A DNA stretch of 5,661 bases from Bacillota bacterium. GTDB lineage: Bacteria; Bacillota; Clostridia; Lachnospirales; Bianqueaceae. The stretch lies in NCBI GenBank assembly GCA_017467985.1, contig JAFUJY010000080.1, forward strand, positions 1-5,661, given 5' to 3'. The notes below the pieces were generated by a model. The model was not told the origin of the DNA, ran no database searches, and saw nothing but the letters and a program-made list of their open reading frames with translations. Within the stretch, counting starts at the first letter, position 1; every line of letters starts with the position of its first letter. The position numbers were made by a program, and so were the translations under genes. Positions 1 to 5,661 of this stretch are shown here, piece by piece.

Positions 1-663
1 GACATTATCCGTAATTCCTGTAATGTGGGTATGATTCAGGTGAGTGAAGAAATGACGGCTGAAGAATACTATGCTTATCAGCAGGCCTTTGGAATCGGTC
101 AGTTGACAGGCATTGATCTGCCGGGAGAGGTGTCCGCAAGATCTTTGATTTATGATGAAGATACGCTGGGTCCCGTTGAAATGGCAACCACAGCCTTTGG
201 TCAGGGTTTTAACTTGACTCCCATTCAGCTGCTGGTGGCAGAAAGCGCCTGTGTAAATGACGGATATCTGGTACAACCCTATTTGGTAAAGCAGATTCTG
301 GATGAGAGCGGCAATGTGATATCAGAGACCAATGAACGGGTCATCCGTCAGGTGATCTCTGCAGAGACATCGGCTGTTATCCGCAGCGGTATGGAGGCCG
401 TAGTTGAAGAGGGTACCGGTACCGGTGTTCAGCTGGAAGGTTACAATATCGGTGGTAAGACAGGTACTGCGGAAAAAGGTGATTATGAAGAAGGTAAATA
501 TACAGTGTCTTTTACAGGCTTTGCACCCATTGATGACCCACAAGTGGGCATCTTGATTATCCTGGACGAAGCCAAGAGCGGCAGCAGTGCGCCTGCCCAG
601 CAGGTGGCTTCCCAGGTGCTGAGCAAAATTCTGCCCTACCTGAATATTTATCCTGAATCATAA
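1..663 (+). CDS. Class B penicillin-binding protein (FtsI/PbpB-like), C-terminal part of the transpeptidase domain; 5' end outside the window
   Basis: Frame 1 is open from the first base to the TAA at 661-663, giving 220 codons of the distal transpeptidase domain. The reading begins just before the SxN motif (Ser-Cys-Asn, 16-24), so the membrane anchor, the dimerisation region and the catalytic SxxK box lie upstream. An ATG at 25 would start inside the domain and is not a credible start. Further family marks are the GPVEMATTAFGQ block (residues about 57-68 of the visible part), a GTGTG turn (412-426) and a canonical KTGT box at 457-468. The protein stops right after the last domain helix (ILPYLNIYPES), with no PASTA domain. 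Class B PBPs are membrane-anchored D,D-transpeptidases that cross-link peptidoglycan outside the membrane. Position just before a SpoVD-like gene matches pbpB (PBP2B, division) in Bacillus. Membership of the family is secure; the division role is inferred from position. Confidence 0.9.
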   Translation, partial: DIIRNSCNVGMIQVSEEMTAEEYYAYQQAFGIGQLTGIDLPGEVSARSLIYDEDTLGPVEMATTAFGQGFNLTPIQLLVAESACVNDGYLVQPYLVKQILDESGNVISETNERVIRQVISAETSAVIRSGMEAVVEEGTGTGVQLEGYNIGGKTGTAEKGDYEEGKYTVSFTGFAPIDDPQVGILIILDEAKSGSSAPAQQVASQVLSKILPYLNIYPES

Positions 664-690
664 GATCATCGGGTGGTCCATATAATATAA
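658..690 (+). promoter_or_regulatory. Candidate internal promoter before the SpoVD-like gene (possibly SigE-type)
   Basis: The 54-base gap carries an AT-rich block. CATATAAT at 679-686 differs by one base from the CATACAMT -10 consensus of the mother-cell factor SigE as I recall it. TCATAAG at 658-664, 14 bases upstream, matches 5 of 7 positions of the KMATATT -35 consensus. The same block contains a perfect TATAAT (681-686), but there is no SigA -35 near 658-663 and no TG extension. A perfect SigE-type -35 word, GAATATT, lies at 642-648, but at the wrong distance. In Bacillus subtilis spoVD is known to have its own SigE promoter, which makes the site plausible. It remains a pattern match only. 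Confidence 0.3.
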
Positions 691-702
691 GGATTCTCTG
701 AA

Positions 703-710
703 AAAGGGGG
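703..710 (+). promoter_or_regulatory. Shine-Dalgarno site for the SpoVD-like PBP
   Basis: AAAGGGGG lies 7 bases before the ATG at 718. It fixes that start. The preceding in-frame stop at 688-690 leaves no other ATG upstream. Confidence 0.8.
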
Positions 711-717
711 CCTTATT

Positions 718-2655
718 ATGGCCAGAATCCCCACAGGCTACCGGCTGCGGCTGGTGGTGACAATGCTGGTGTGTACAGTACTGATTTTGGCATTGATTGT
801 GCGAGTAGGGTATATTCAGCTGTATCGAGGGGAGTATTTGACCGATCTGGCAGATAACCTGCATTATCGGGAGCGTACGTTGTATGCTCGTCGGGGTGAC
901 ATTCTGGACCGAAATAATGTGGTATTGTCCAGAAGTTCATCGGTATGTTCCATCAGCGTGATCCATGCCCAGGTGGAAGATACCCAGGCAGTGGCCCGTC
1001 TTTTGTCTGAGAAGCTGGAACTGAATTATGACGAAGTTCTGGCTAAAGTGGAAAAGAAGGTAGCACTGCAGAATATTAAGACCCGTGTGGATCCGGAAGT
1101 GGCGGAGGAGATCCGTGCTGCTGGGCTGGCGGGCATTCAAATTGATGAGAACTTCAAGCGATACTATCCCTTTGGCAGTCTGGCCTCCCAGACCATTGGG
1201 TTTGCCGGGAGTGACAGCCAGGGGATTATCGGACTGGAAGTGACTTATAATCCGTATTTGCAGGGGATCAACGGCAGTATTTTGACCCTGACCAATGCAA
1301 AGGGAATCCGTCTGGAAGGGACGGAAGAGCTGCGGGCAGAGGCAACTGCAGGCAATACTCTTAAAACCAGTCTGGATATTGTAATCCAGCAATATGCCCA
1401 ACAACTGTTGGAGCGCACGATCCAGCAAAAAAATGCCAAGCGGGGCGCGATCATTGTGATGAATCCGGACAACGGTGAAATCTATGCCATGGCCATTGCC
1501 CCGGATTTTGATCTGAACGATCCCTTTACCATCAATGATGAAGCTTTGGCGGCCCAGTGGGAGAGTATGGACAGCACCAGTCAGATGAATGCGCTGAACC
1601 AGATGTGGCGAAACTTCTGCATCAATGACACCTATGAGCCAGGTTCCACCTTTAAGATTATCACTGCAGCGGCGGCCTTGTCAGAGAATGTGGTACAGCT
1701 AGAAGAAACCTTTTCCTGTGGTGGTGCATTGACGGTGGCAGATCGGAGGATCCGATGTCACAAAACCGGTGGACACGGAATGGAGACCTTCGTACAGGGG
1801 GTACAGAACTCCTGCAATCCGGTATTTATGACCCTGGCCCTGCGGCTGGGGGCAGAGACTTTTTATGAGTATCTGCAGGAGTTTCAGTTTGACAAGAAGA
1901 CGGGGATAGACATCTCCGGTGAAGCAGTGGGCATCATGTATGATGTGGCAGATGTGGGGCCGGTGGAACTGGCAACCATGGGCTTTGGACAGTCCATTGC
2001 CATTACGCCCATGCAGCTCATGCGGGCAGCGGCTGCGGCAGTCAACGGCGGCAAGCTGATCACGCCCCATTTTGGAACACAGATTTTGGATCATGAGGGC
2101 AATGTCCTCACAACACTGGAATTTCCGGTGACGGAAAATGTGGTGGATGCAGAGGTAAGCCAGACGCTGCGAAGCGTCCTGGAGACGGTCATCACCGAGG
2201 GCGGCGGCAGTAAGGCGGCCATCACCGGGTATGACATCGGCGGTAAAACCGCCACTAGTCAGAAGCTCCCCCGCAGTGCCAAGAAATATATTTCGTCCTT
2301 TTTATGTTTTACTCCGGTGGAGGACGCCCAGATTATGACGTTGATGTTGATTGACGAGCCGGAGGGAATCTACTACGGTGGCACAGTGTGTGCCCCGGTG
2401 GTAAAAGAATTATTGGAAAACATTTTGCCCTATCTGGGAATCCAGCCGGAATATACGGCAGAAGAGTCTCAACTGCCGGAAGTTTCCCAAATAGAAGTGC
2501 CTGACCTTCTGGGAATGAGCCTGAGTGAGGCTAAGCGTGCCGCAGGAGGTGCAGCGCTGGATGTGCTTGGCACAGGGGAACAGGTGGTGGAACAATTCCC
2601 CAGTCCGGGGGAAATGATCAATACCGACAGCAAGATCATAGTATACTTAGACTAA
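718..2655 (+). CDS. spoVD: SpoVD-like class B penicillin-binding protein with C-terminal PASTA domain
   Basis: A 645-residue membrane-anchored D,D-transpeptidase, close in length to Bacillus SpoVD. Order of parts: a short basic N terminus; one membrane anchor (about 11-33); the PBP dimerisation region opening with the conserved RRGDILDRN (58-66); the transpeptidase domain (about 242-570); and a single PASTA domain (about 591-645, VPDLLGMSLSEA onward). The active site has STFK (Ser310 nucleophile, Lys313), SCN (365-367) and, in place of KTGT, KTAT (510-513). Cys347 and Cys366 are 19 residues apart, the same spacing as the Cys332/Cys351 redox pair of B. subtilis SpoVD; Cys301 and Cys334 are also near. 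SpoVD cross-links spore cortex peptidoglycan in Bacillus, but Clostridia without spores also carry this type, so a sporulation role is only inferred. murE follows after 14 bases. The alternative is a vegetative PBP2B paralogue. The class assignment is firm and the SpoVD label is moderate. Confidence 0.88.
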   Translation: MARIPTGYRLRLVVTMLVCTVLILALIVRVGYIQLYRGEYLTDLADNLHYRERTLYARRGDILDRNNVVLSRSSSVCSISVIHAQVEDTQAVARLLSEKLELNYDEVLAKVEKKVALQNIKTRVDPEVAEEIRAAGLAGIQIDENFKRYYPFGSLASQTIGFAGSDSQGIIGLEVTYNPYLQGINGSILTLTNAKGIRLEGTEELRAEATAGNTLKTSLDIVIQQYAQQLLERTIQQKNAKRGAIIVMNPDNGEIYAMAIAPDFDLNDPFTINDEALAAQWESMDSTSQMNALNQMWRNFCINDTYEPGSTFKIITAAAALSENVVQLEETFSCGGALTVADRRIRCHKTGGHGMETFVQGVQNSCNPVFMTLALRLGAETFYEYLQEFQFDKKTGIDISGEAVGIMYDVADVGPVELATMGFGQSIAITPMQLMRAAAAAVNGGKLITPHFGTQILDHEGNVLTTLEFPVTENVVDAEVSQTLRSVLETVITEGGGSKAAITGYDIGGKTATSQKLPRSAKKYISSFLCFTPVEDAQIMTLMLIDEPEGIYYGGTVCAPVVKELLENILPYLGIQPEYTAEESQLPEVSQIEVPDLLGMSLSEAKRAAGGAALDVLGTGEQVVEQFPSPGEMINTDSKIIVYLD

Positions 2656-2660
2656 AGGAG
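2654..2660 (+). promoter_or_regulatory. Shine-Dalgarno site for murE, overlapping the upstream stop codon
   Basis: AAAGGAG, 9 bases before the murE ATG at 2670, uses the last two bases of the TAA stop of the SpoVD-like gene. A ribosome finishing that gene sits on the murE initiation site, which suggests coupled translation. Confidence 0.75.
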
Positions 2661-2669
2661 TGATTTTGG

Positions 2670-4130
2670 ATGAATTGGAAAACATTGATGGAAGGCATGG
2701 AGTACAAAGTACTGGCCAGCGGTAATCAGGAAGAGGTAAACGCCATTGTGTATGACTCCCGTAAGGTAACTGCAGGCAGTGCCTTTGTGGCCGTGAGCGG
2801 CGGCGCCTTTGACGGTCATCATTTTGTACAGCAAGCAGCCCAGTCCGGTGCAGTGCTGGCAGTGGTGGAAAAGGAGTTGGAGGCATATCCTGAAGGTATG
2901 ACCGTCTTACAGGTGGACAGCACTTTGGCGGCCATGCCCAGGATGGCGGTGAAGTTTTACGATGAACCGTCCAAATCCATGTATATGGTGGGGGTTACCG
3001 GTACGAAGGGTAAGACCACCACAACCACATTAATTCATCGGGTACTGATGGCGGCAGGCCGCAAGGCGGGTCTGATCGGCACCATCGAGAATAAAATCGG
3101 CGATGAGGTATTTCCCTCCCAGTATACTACGCCCCAAGCCTTCGATCTGCAGAAGTTATTTGTGGATATGAAGGAACAGCAGGTACACTCCGTAGTCATG
3201 GAAGTTTCTTCCCATTCGTTGTCTCTGCATCGTGTGGATGGTACTTATTTTGATCTGGCACTGTTCAGCAACCTGTCTTTGGATCATCTGGATTTCCATA
3301 AAACCATGGAGTCTTATCTGGAGGCCAAGATGCAGCTGTTTAAGTATGCTAAGCAGGGCTTGACCAATGTGGATGACCCGGCGGGTCGGACGGTTTATGA
3401 GACGGGATATTGCCCCATGTTAAGCTATGCCATTGACCATGAAGCGGATTTCCGGGCAAAGAACCTGGTGATGAATGTACATGGAATAGAATATGATTTG
3501 AAATGCCATGATGGCCGGATGCTGCACATTACTTATCCCTATCCGGGACGGTTTAATGTGTATAATACCATGGCAGCGGTAGCTGTTGGTCTGCTCGCAG
3601 GTGTGGATTCGGACATTATTGTACAGGAATTGGGACGTAAGGACCGAATTGTACGAGGTCGTTTCCAGACCATTCACGGGCCGAACCATGTGGCGGCGGT
3701 GGTGGATTATTCCCACGTGCCGGATGCCTTAAAGAACGTGCTGGAGACCATCCAGGAGTTCCGCACCAACCGCATCATCACTGTCATGGGCTGCGGCGGC
3801 GACCGAGATCGCACCAAGCGTCCGGTGATGGGCCGTGTGGCCGGTGAGTACAGCGATTATGTGGTGGCTACGTCCGATAATCCCCGGACGGAGGATCCCT
3901 TCCAGATTCTGGCGGAAGTGGAAGCGGGTATTAAGGAAACCAACTGCCCCTATGAAGTCATCGAAAATCGTCGGGAAGCTATTGGGCGGGCCATTGCCAT
4001 CGCCCAGGAAGGGGATATCGTGCTGGTGGCCGGTAAAGGACATGAAGATTACCAGATCATCGGTCGGGAGAAGTTCCATTTTGACGATGTGGAAGAAGTA
4101 GAAAAGGCATTTATGGGAGGTACAGTATGA
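2670..4130 (+). CDS. murE: UDP-MurNAc-L-Ala-D-Glu:meso-diaminopimelate ligase (MurE)
   Basis: A complete 486-residue cytoplasmic Mur ligase, normal length for MurE. It uses ATP to add the third amino acid to UDP-MurNAc-L-Ala-D-Glu. The N-terminal UDP-binding domain carries the YDSRKV stretch (28-33). The central ATPase domain has the P-loop GVTGTKGKTTT (108-118, Lys115), the substrate-binding YTTPQAF (152-158), EVSSHSL (178-184), HLDFH (206-210) and the lysine expected to be carbamylated (Lys220 in EAKMQLF). The C-terminal domain has DNPR (403-406) and GKGHE (455-459). DNPR is the signature for meso-diaminopimelate in place of L-lysine, and Gly455/Glu459 keep the spacing of the E. coli residues I recall as contacting it. 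Departures from the usual sequence are VRGRFQ (328-333), where PGRFE or PGRME is common, and YSHVPD (347-352), where YAHTPD is common. The start is set by the Shine-Dalgarno site. murF overlaps its stop. Confidence 0.97.
   Translation: MNWKTLMEGMEYKVLASGNQEEVNAIVYDSRKVTAGSAFVAVSGGAFDGHHFVQQAAQSGAVLAVVEKELEAYPEGMTVLQVDSTLAAMPRMAVKFYDEPSKSMYMVGVTGTKGKTTTTTLIHRVLMAAGRKAGLIGTIENKIGDEVFPSQYTTPQAFDLQKLFVDMKEQQVHSVVMEVSSHSLSLHRVDGTYFDLALFSNLSLDHLDFHKTMESYLEAKMQLFKYAKQGLTNVDDPAGRTVYETGYCPMLSYAIDHEADFRAKNLVMNVHGIEYDLKCHDGRMLHITYPYPGRFNVYNTMAAVAVGLLAGVDSDIIVQELGRKDRIVRGRFQTIHGPNHVAAVVDYSHVPDALKNVLETIQEFRTNRIITVMGCGGDRDRTKRPVMGRVAGEYSDYVVATSDNPRTEDPFQILAEVEAGIKETNCPYEVIENRREAIGRAIAIAQEGDIVLVAGKGHEDYQIIGREKFHFDDVEEVEKAFMGGTV
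4115..4120 (+). promoter_or_regulatory. Shine-Dalgarno site for murF inside the end of murE
   Basis: GGGAGG lies 6 bases before the ATG at 4127 and within the last codons of murE. It supports the start that overlaps the murE TGA. Confidence 0.75.
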
Positions 4131-5500
4131 TTCGGCTTTCCTGTGAAGAAATTGTAAAAGTACTGCAGGGAGAAATGCGGGGGAATCTGCAGGATCAAAG
4201 TGTGACCAGCGTGGTGATCGACTCCCGTAAAGTAACAGAAGGTGCTTTGTTTGTGGCCATGAAGGGAGAACGGGTGGACAGTCACCGTTTTATCCCAGAT
4301 TGCTATGAAAAGGGTGCAGTTTGCTGTTTTGCAGCGGCGGACTGTGCCGATGATATTGCGATCCCTGAGGGCAAGCTGTTATTTGTAACAGAAGACCCGG
4401 TAAAGGCCATGGGAGATTTGGCGGCCTACTATCGCAGTAAGTTGAATATCCCGATCGTGGCGGTTACAGGTAGTGTGGGTAAAACCTCCGCGAAGGATAT
4501 GATTGCAGCAGCGCTTTCCGGGGGACTGAAAACCTTTAAGACCCCCGGTAATCTGAATAATCAGTTTGGTCTGCCGCTGGCAGTGTTCCAGATTGAAGAG
4601 GATACCCAGGCAGCAGTGTTGGAGATGGGCATGAACCATTTTGGCGAAATTCGTTACCTGGCCAATATCGCTCAGCCGGATGTGGGTGTCATTACCAATA
4701 TCGGCGTATCCCACATTGAATTTTTAGGGTCTCAGCAGGGAATCCTACAGGCAAAGACGGAGATGCTGGAGTTCATGGATGAAAAGGACTGCATGTTCCT
4801 GTGCGGCGATGACGAATTGCTCCATGGATTCAGCAAAACCATGAATATCCCGGTGGTACTCTACGGCTTTGAAGAGCAGTGTGGTCTGCGGGCAGTGGCC
4901 TGGGGCCAGGAGGGTATGAAACTGTGGGCAGATGTATCCTGCGAGGGTAAGATGGTACATCTGGAGGCAGAAACCCTGGGCCGACATATGGTCTATTCCA
5001 TGCTGGCAGGTTACGGTATCGGTAAAAAGCTGGGCTTGTCTGACGAAGAACTGCAGCGAGGCATTGCTTCTTTTGTCCCCACGGCCATGCGTATGAACAT
5101 CTACGAAAATGAAAAATATAAAGTGCTGGATGATTCTTACAATGCCAGTCCGGCGTCCATGAAGGCAGCCATCGACGTGCTGAAAAATCAACCCCAGGGC
5201 CGCAAAGTGGCCATCTTGGGTGATATGTTCGAGATGGGATTTTATTCCGAGAAGGGCCATCGGGAAGTGGGAGCTTATGCGGCAGAAAACGGCGTGGATC
5301 TGCTGATCACCGGCGGTAAGGATGCCCAGTACATCGCAGAGGAAGCCGCAGCGGTAAATCCTTCCATGGAAATACATTCTTTTGAAAATTTGGAAGTTCT
5401 TAAAAATAACCTCTTTTCACTTTTGCATACAGGTGATATAATATTAGTCAAAGCGTCCCGCGGGATGGCTTTTGATACTATAAGTCAAATGATAAAATAG
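4127..5500 (+). CDS. murF: UDP-MurNAc-tripeptide:D-alanyl-D-alanine ligase (MurF)
   Basis: A complete 457-residue cytoplasmic Mur ligase, the usual MurF size. It joins D-Ala-D-Ala to the UDP-MurNAc-tripeptide made by MurE, finishing the soluble pentapeptide precursor. The N-terminal domain has IDSRKV (31-36), matching the start of MurE and showing their common origin. The central domain carries the P-loop TGSVGKTS (114-121, Lys119), the MurF-typical TPGNLNNQFGLPL (139-151), EMGMNHFGE (166-174), NIGVSHIEFLG (191-201) and the likely carbamylated Lys210 (QAKTEML). The C-terminal domain has DDSYNASP (335-342), GDMFEMG (365-371) and VKASRGM (441-447). TPGN.NN and DDSYNA.P distinguish MurF from MurC, MurD and MurE. 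Its ATG shares four bases (ATGA, 4127-4130) with the murE stop, which suggests coupled translation and balanced output. mraY follows after 10 bases. The last 35 or so codons are noticeably richer in A and T than the rest and hold a promoter-like site. Confidence 0.97.
   Translation: MIRLSCEEIVKVLQGEMRGNLQDQSVTSVVIDSRKVTEGALFVAMKGERVDSHRFIPDCYEKGAVCCFAAADCADDIAIPEGKLLFVTEDPVKAMGDLAAYYRSKLNIPIVAVTGSVGKTSAKDMIAAALSGGLKTFKTPGNLNNQFGLPLAVFQIEEDTQAAVLEMGMNHFGEIRYLANIAQPDVGVITNIGVSHIEFLGSQQGILQAKTEMLEFMDEKDCMFLCGDDELLHGFSKTMNIPVVLYGFEEQCGLRAVAWGQEGMKLWADVSCEGKMVHLEAETLGRHMVYSMLAGYGIGKKLGLSDEELQRGIASFVPTAMRMNIYENEKYKVLDDSYNASPASMKAAIDVLKNQPQGRKVAILGDMFEMGFYSEKGHREVGAYAAENGVDLLITGGKDAQYIAEEAAAVNPSMEIHSFENLEVLKNNLFSLLHTGDIILVKASRGMAFDTISQMIK
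5414..5442 (+). promoter_or_regulatory. Candidate SigA-type promoter inside the end of murF, facing mraY
   Basis: A perfect -10 TATAAT at 5437-5442 is preceded by the extended -10 dinucleotide TG (5434-5435). A -35-like TTTTCA (5414-5419, 4 of 6 to TTGACA) lies at the ideal 17-base spacing. Transcription would begin near 5449, about 60 bases before the mraY ATG. It sits in coding sequence, so chance is possible, but it is the best housekeeping promoter match I found in the window. Confidence 0.4.
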
Positions 5501-5505
5501 GAGAG
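5498..5505 (+). promoter_or_regulatory. Shine-Dalgarno site for mraY, overlapping the murF stop
   Basis: TAGGAGAG includes the TAG stop of murF and ends 5 bases before the ATG at 5511 (GGAG is 7 bases away). It fixes the mraY start and again suggests coupling. Confidence 0.75.
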
Positions 5506-5510
5506 ATATT

Positions 5511-5661
5511 ATGAAATTTTCAGCCATCGTTCCGGCATTGATTGCCTTTGCTGCACAGTTGATTTTGTGTCCCGTGTGCATTCCCTTGCTGCACCGCTTA
5601 AAGTTTGGTCAGTATATCCGCGCGGAGGGCCCTCAGGCCCATCAGAAGAAAGCGGGAACCC
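5511..5661 (+). CDS. mraY: Phospho-N-acetylmuramoyl-pentapeptide transferase (MraY), N-terminal 50 residues; 3' end outside the window
   Basis: The frame from ATG 5511 stays open to the right edge: 50 codons plus one base of the next. MraY is a multi-spanning membrane enzyme that transfers phospho-MurNAc-pentapeptide from UDP to undecaprenyl phosphate, forming lipid I on the inner face of the membrane. The visible part begins with a hydrophobic helix (about residues 5-25). It is followed by the highly recognisable first cytoplasmic segment: LKFGQYIR (30-37), EGPQAHQKKAGT (39-50), where Bacillus MraY has a near-identical GPxxHQKKxGTPTMGG stretch. The catalytic aspartates lie beyond the window. 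Position directly after murF is the common Bacillota arrangement, and the product uses the MurF product as substrate. The family call is certain from this signature despite the short length. Confidence 0.95.
   Translation, partial: MKFSAIVPALIAFAAQLILCPVCIPLLHRLKFGQYIRAEGPQAHQKKAGT

Noticed and set aside
103..108. Perfect TTGACA, a possible promoter -35
   Set aside because: No -10-like hexamer occurs 16-18 bases downstream (the region reads AGAGGT), and the bases encode conserved PBP residues.
412..426. Short tandem repeat GGTACCGGTACCGGT
   Set aside because: It encodes the Gly-Thr-Gly-Thr-Gly turn usual before the KTG box of PBPs, so the repeat is explained by the protein sequence.
664..690. 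Possible readthrough fusing the two PBPs, which are in the same frame
   Set aside because: A second in-frame stop at 688-690 follows the first, and the second gene has its own Shine-Dalgarno site, start and membrane anchor.
937..1428. Open frame of 163 codons on the - strand opposite the SpoVD-like gene
   Set aside because: It is fully covered by conserved PBP coding sequence and the translated product has no domain-like features.
2752..2793. DNA similarity between the starts of murE and murF (also 4220-4260), as if a recent duplication
   Set aside because: Both stretches encode the shared (Y/I)DSRKV...FVA motif of Mur ligases. The similarity does not extend beyond it, so ancient homology explains it.
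3835..4101. An 88-codon + strand frame within murE in another phase
   Set aside because: It overlaps the conserved DNPR and GKGHE region of MurE. Its product is rich in Trp, Pro and Arg, as expected of an out-of-frame reading.
4745..5377. Long open frame of 210 codons on the - strand opposite murF
   Set aside because: It lies wholly within a textbook MurF reading frame, shows no recognisable domain, and its cysteine- and histidine-rich composition is that of an antisense shadow.

Overview
The window is a stretch of a Gram-positive type division and cell wall (dcw) cluster. It has five genes, all on the + strand: the 3' end of a class B penicillin-binding protein (PBP), a complete SpoVD-like class B PBP with a C-terminal PASTA domain, murE, murF, and the first 50 codons of mraY. 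The gene order (two class B PBPs, then the cytoplasmic Mur ligases, then mraY), the single PASTA domain, the purine-rich Shine-Dalgarno sites and the meso-diaminopimelate-type DNPR motif in MurE all point to Bacillota. A Clostridia-type gut lineage (Oscillospiraceae/Ruminococcaceae-like) is my best guess, inferred from protein style and gene order and not from any search. Base composition looks close to balanced by eye.

Layout: 1-663 is the end of PBP 1, running from its SxN motif to its C terminus. 664-717 is a 54-base gap holding an AT-rich promoter-like block and a strong Shine-Dalgarno site. 718-2655 is the SpoVD-like PBP. murE starts 14 bases later (2670-4130). murF overlaps murE by four bases (4127-5500). 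mraY starts 10 bases after murF (5511) and runs off the right edge. The spacing fits one co-transcribed, translationally coupled unit. No stretch over 300 bases lacks a gene, and I saw no tRNA, rRNA, CRISPR, insertion sequence or terminator hairpin.

The genes act in consecutive steps of one pathway. MurE adds the third residue to the UDP-MurNAc peptide and MurF adds D-Ala-D-Ala. MraY transfers the finished phospho-MurNAc-pentapeptide to undecaprenyl phosphate at the membrane. The two PBPs cross-link the polymer outside the cell after flipping and glycan polymerisation.

This is mostly an ordinary core region and I do not see an undescribed system. The points worth a second look are a KTG-to-KTA change in the active site of the SpoVD-like PBP, a pair of cysteines around its active site spaced like the redox pair of Bacillus SpoVD, the presence of PASTA in only one of two tandem PBPs, two candidate internal promoters (before the SpoVD-like gene and before mraY), and small departures from usual motifs in MurE.
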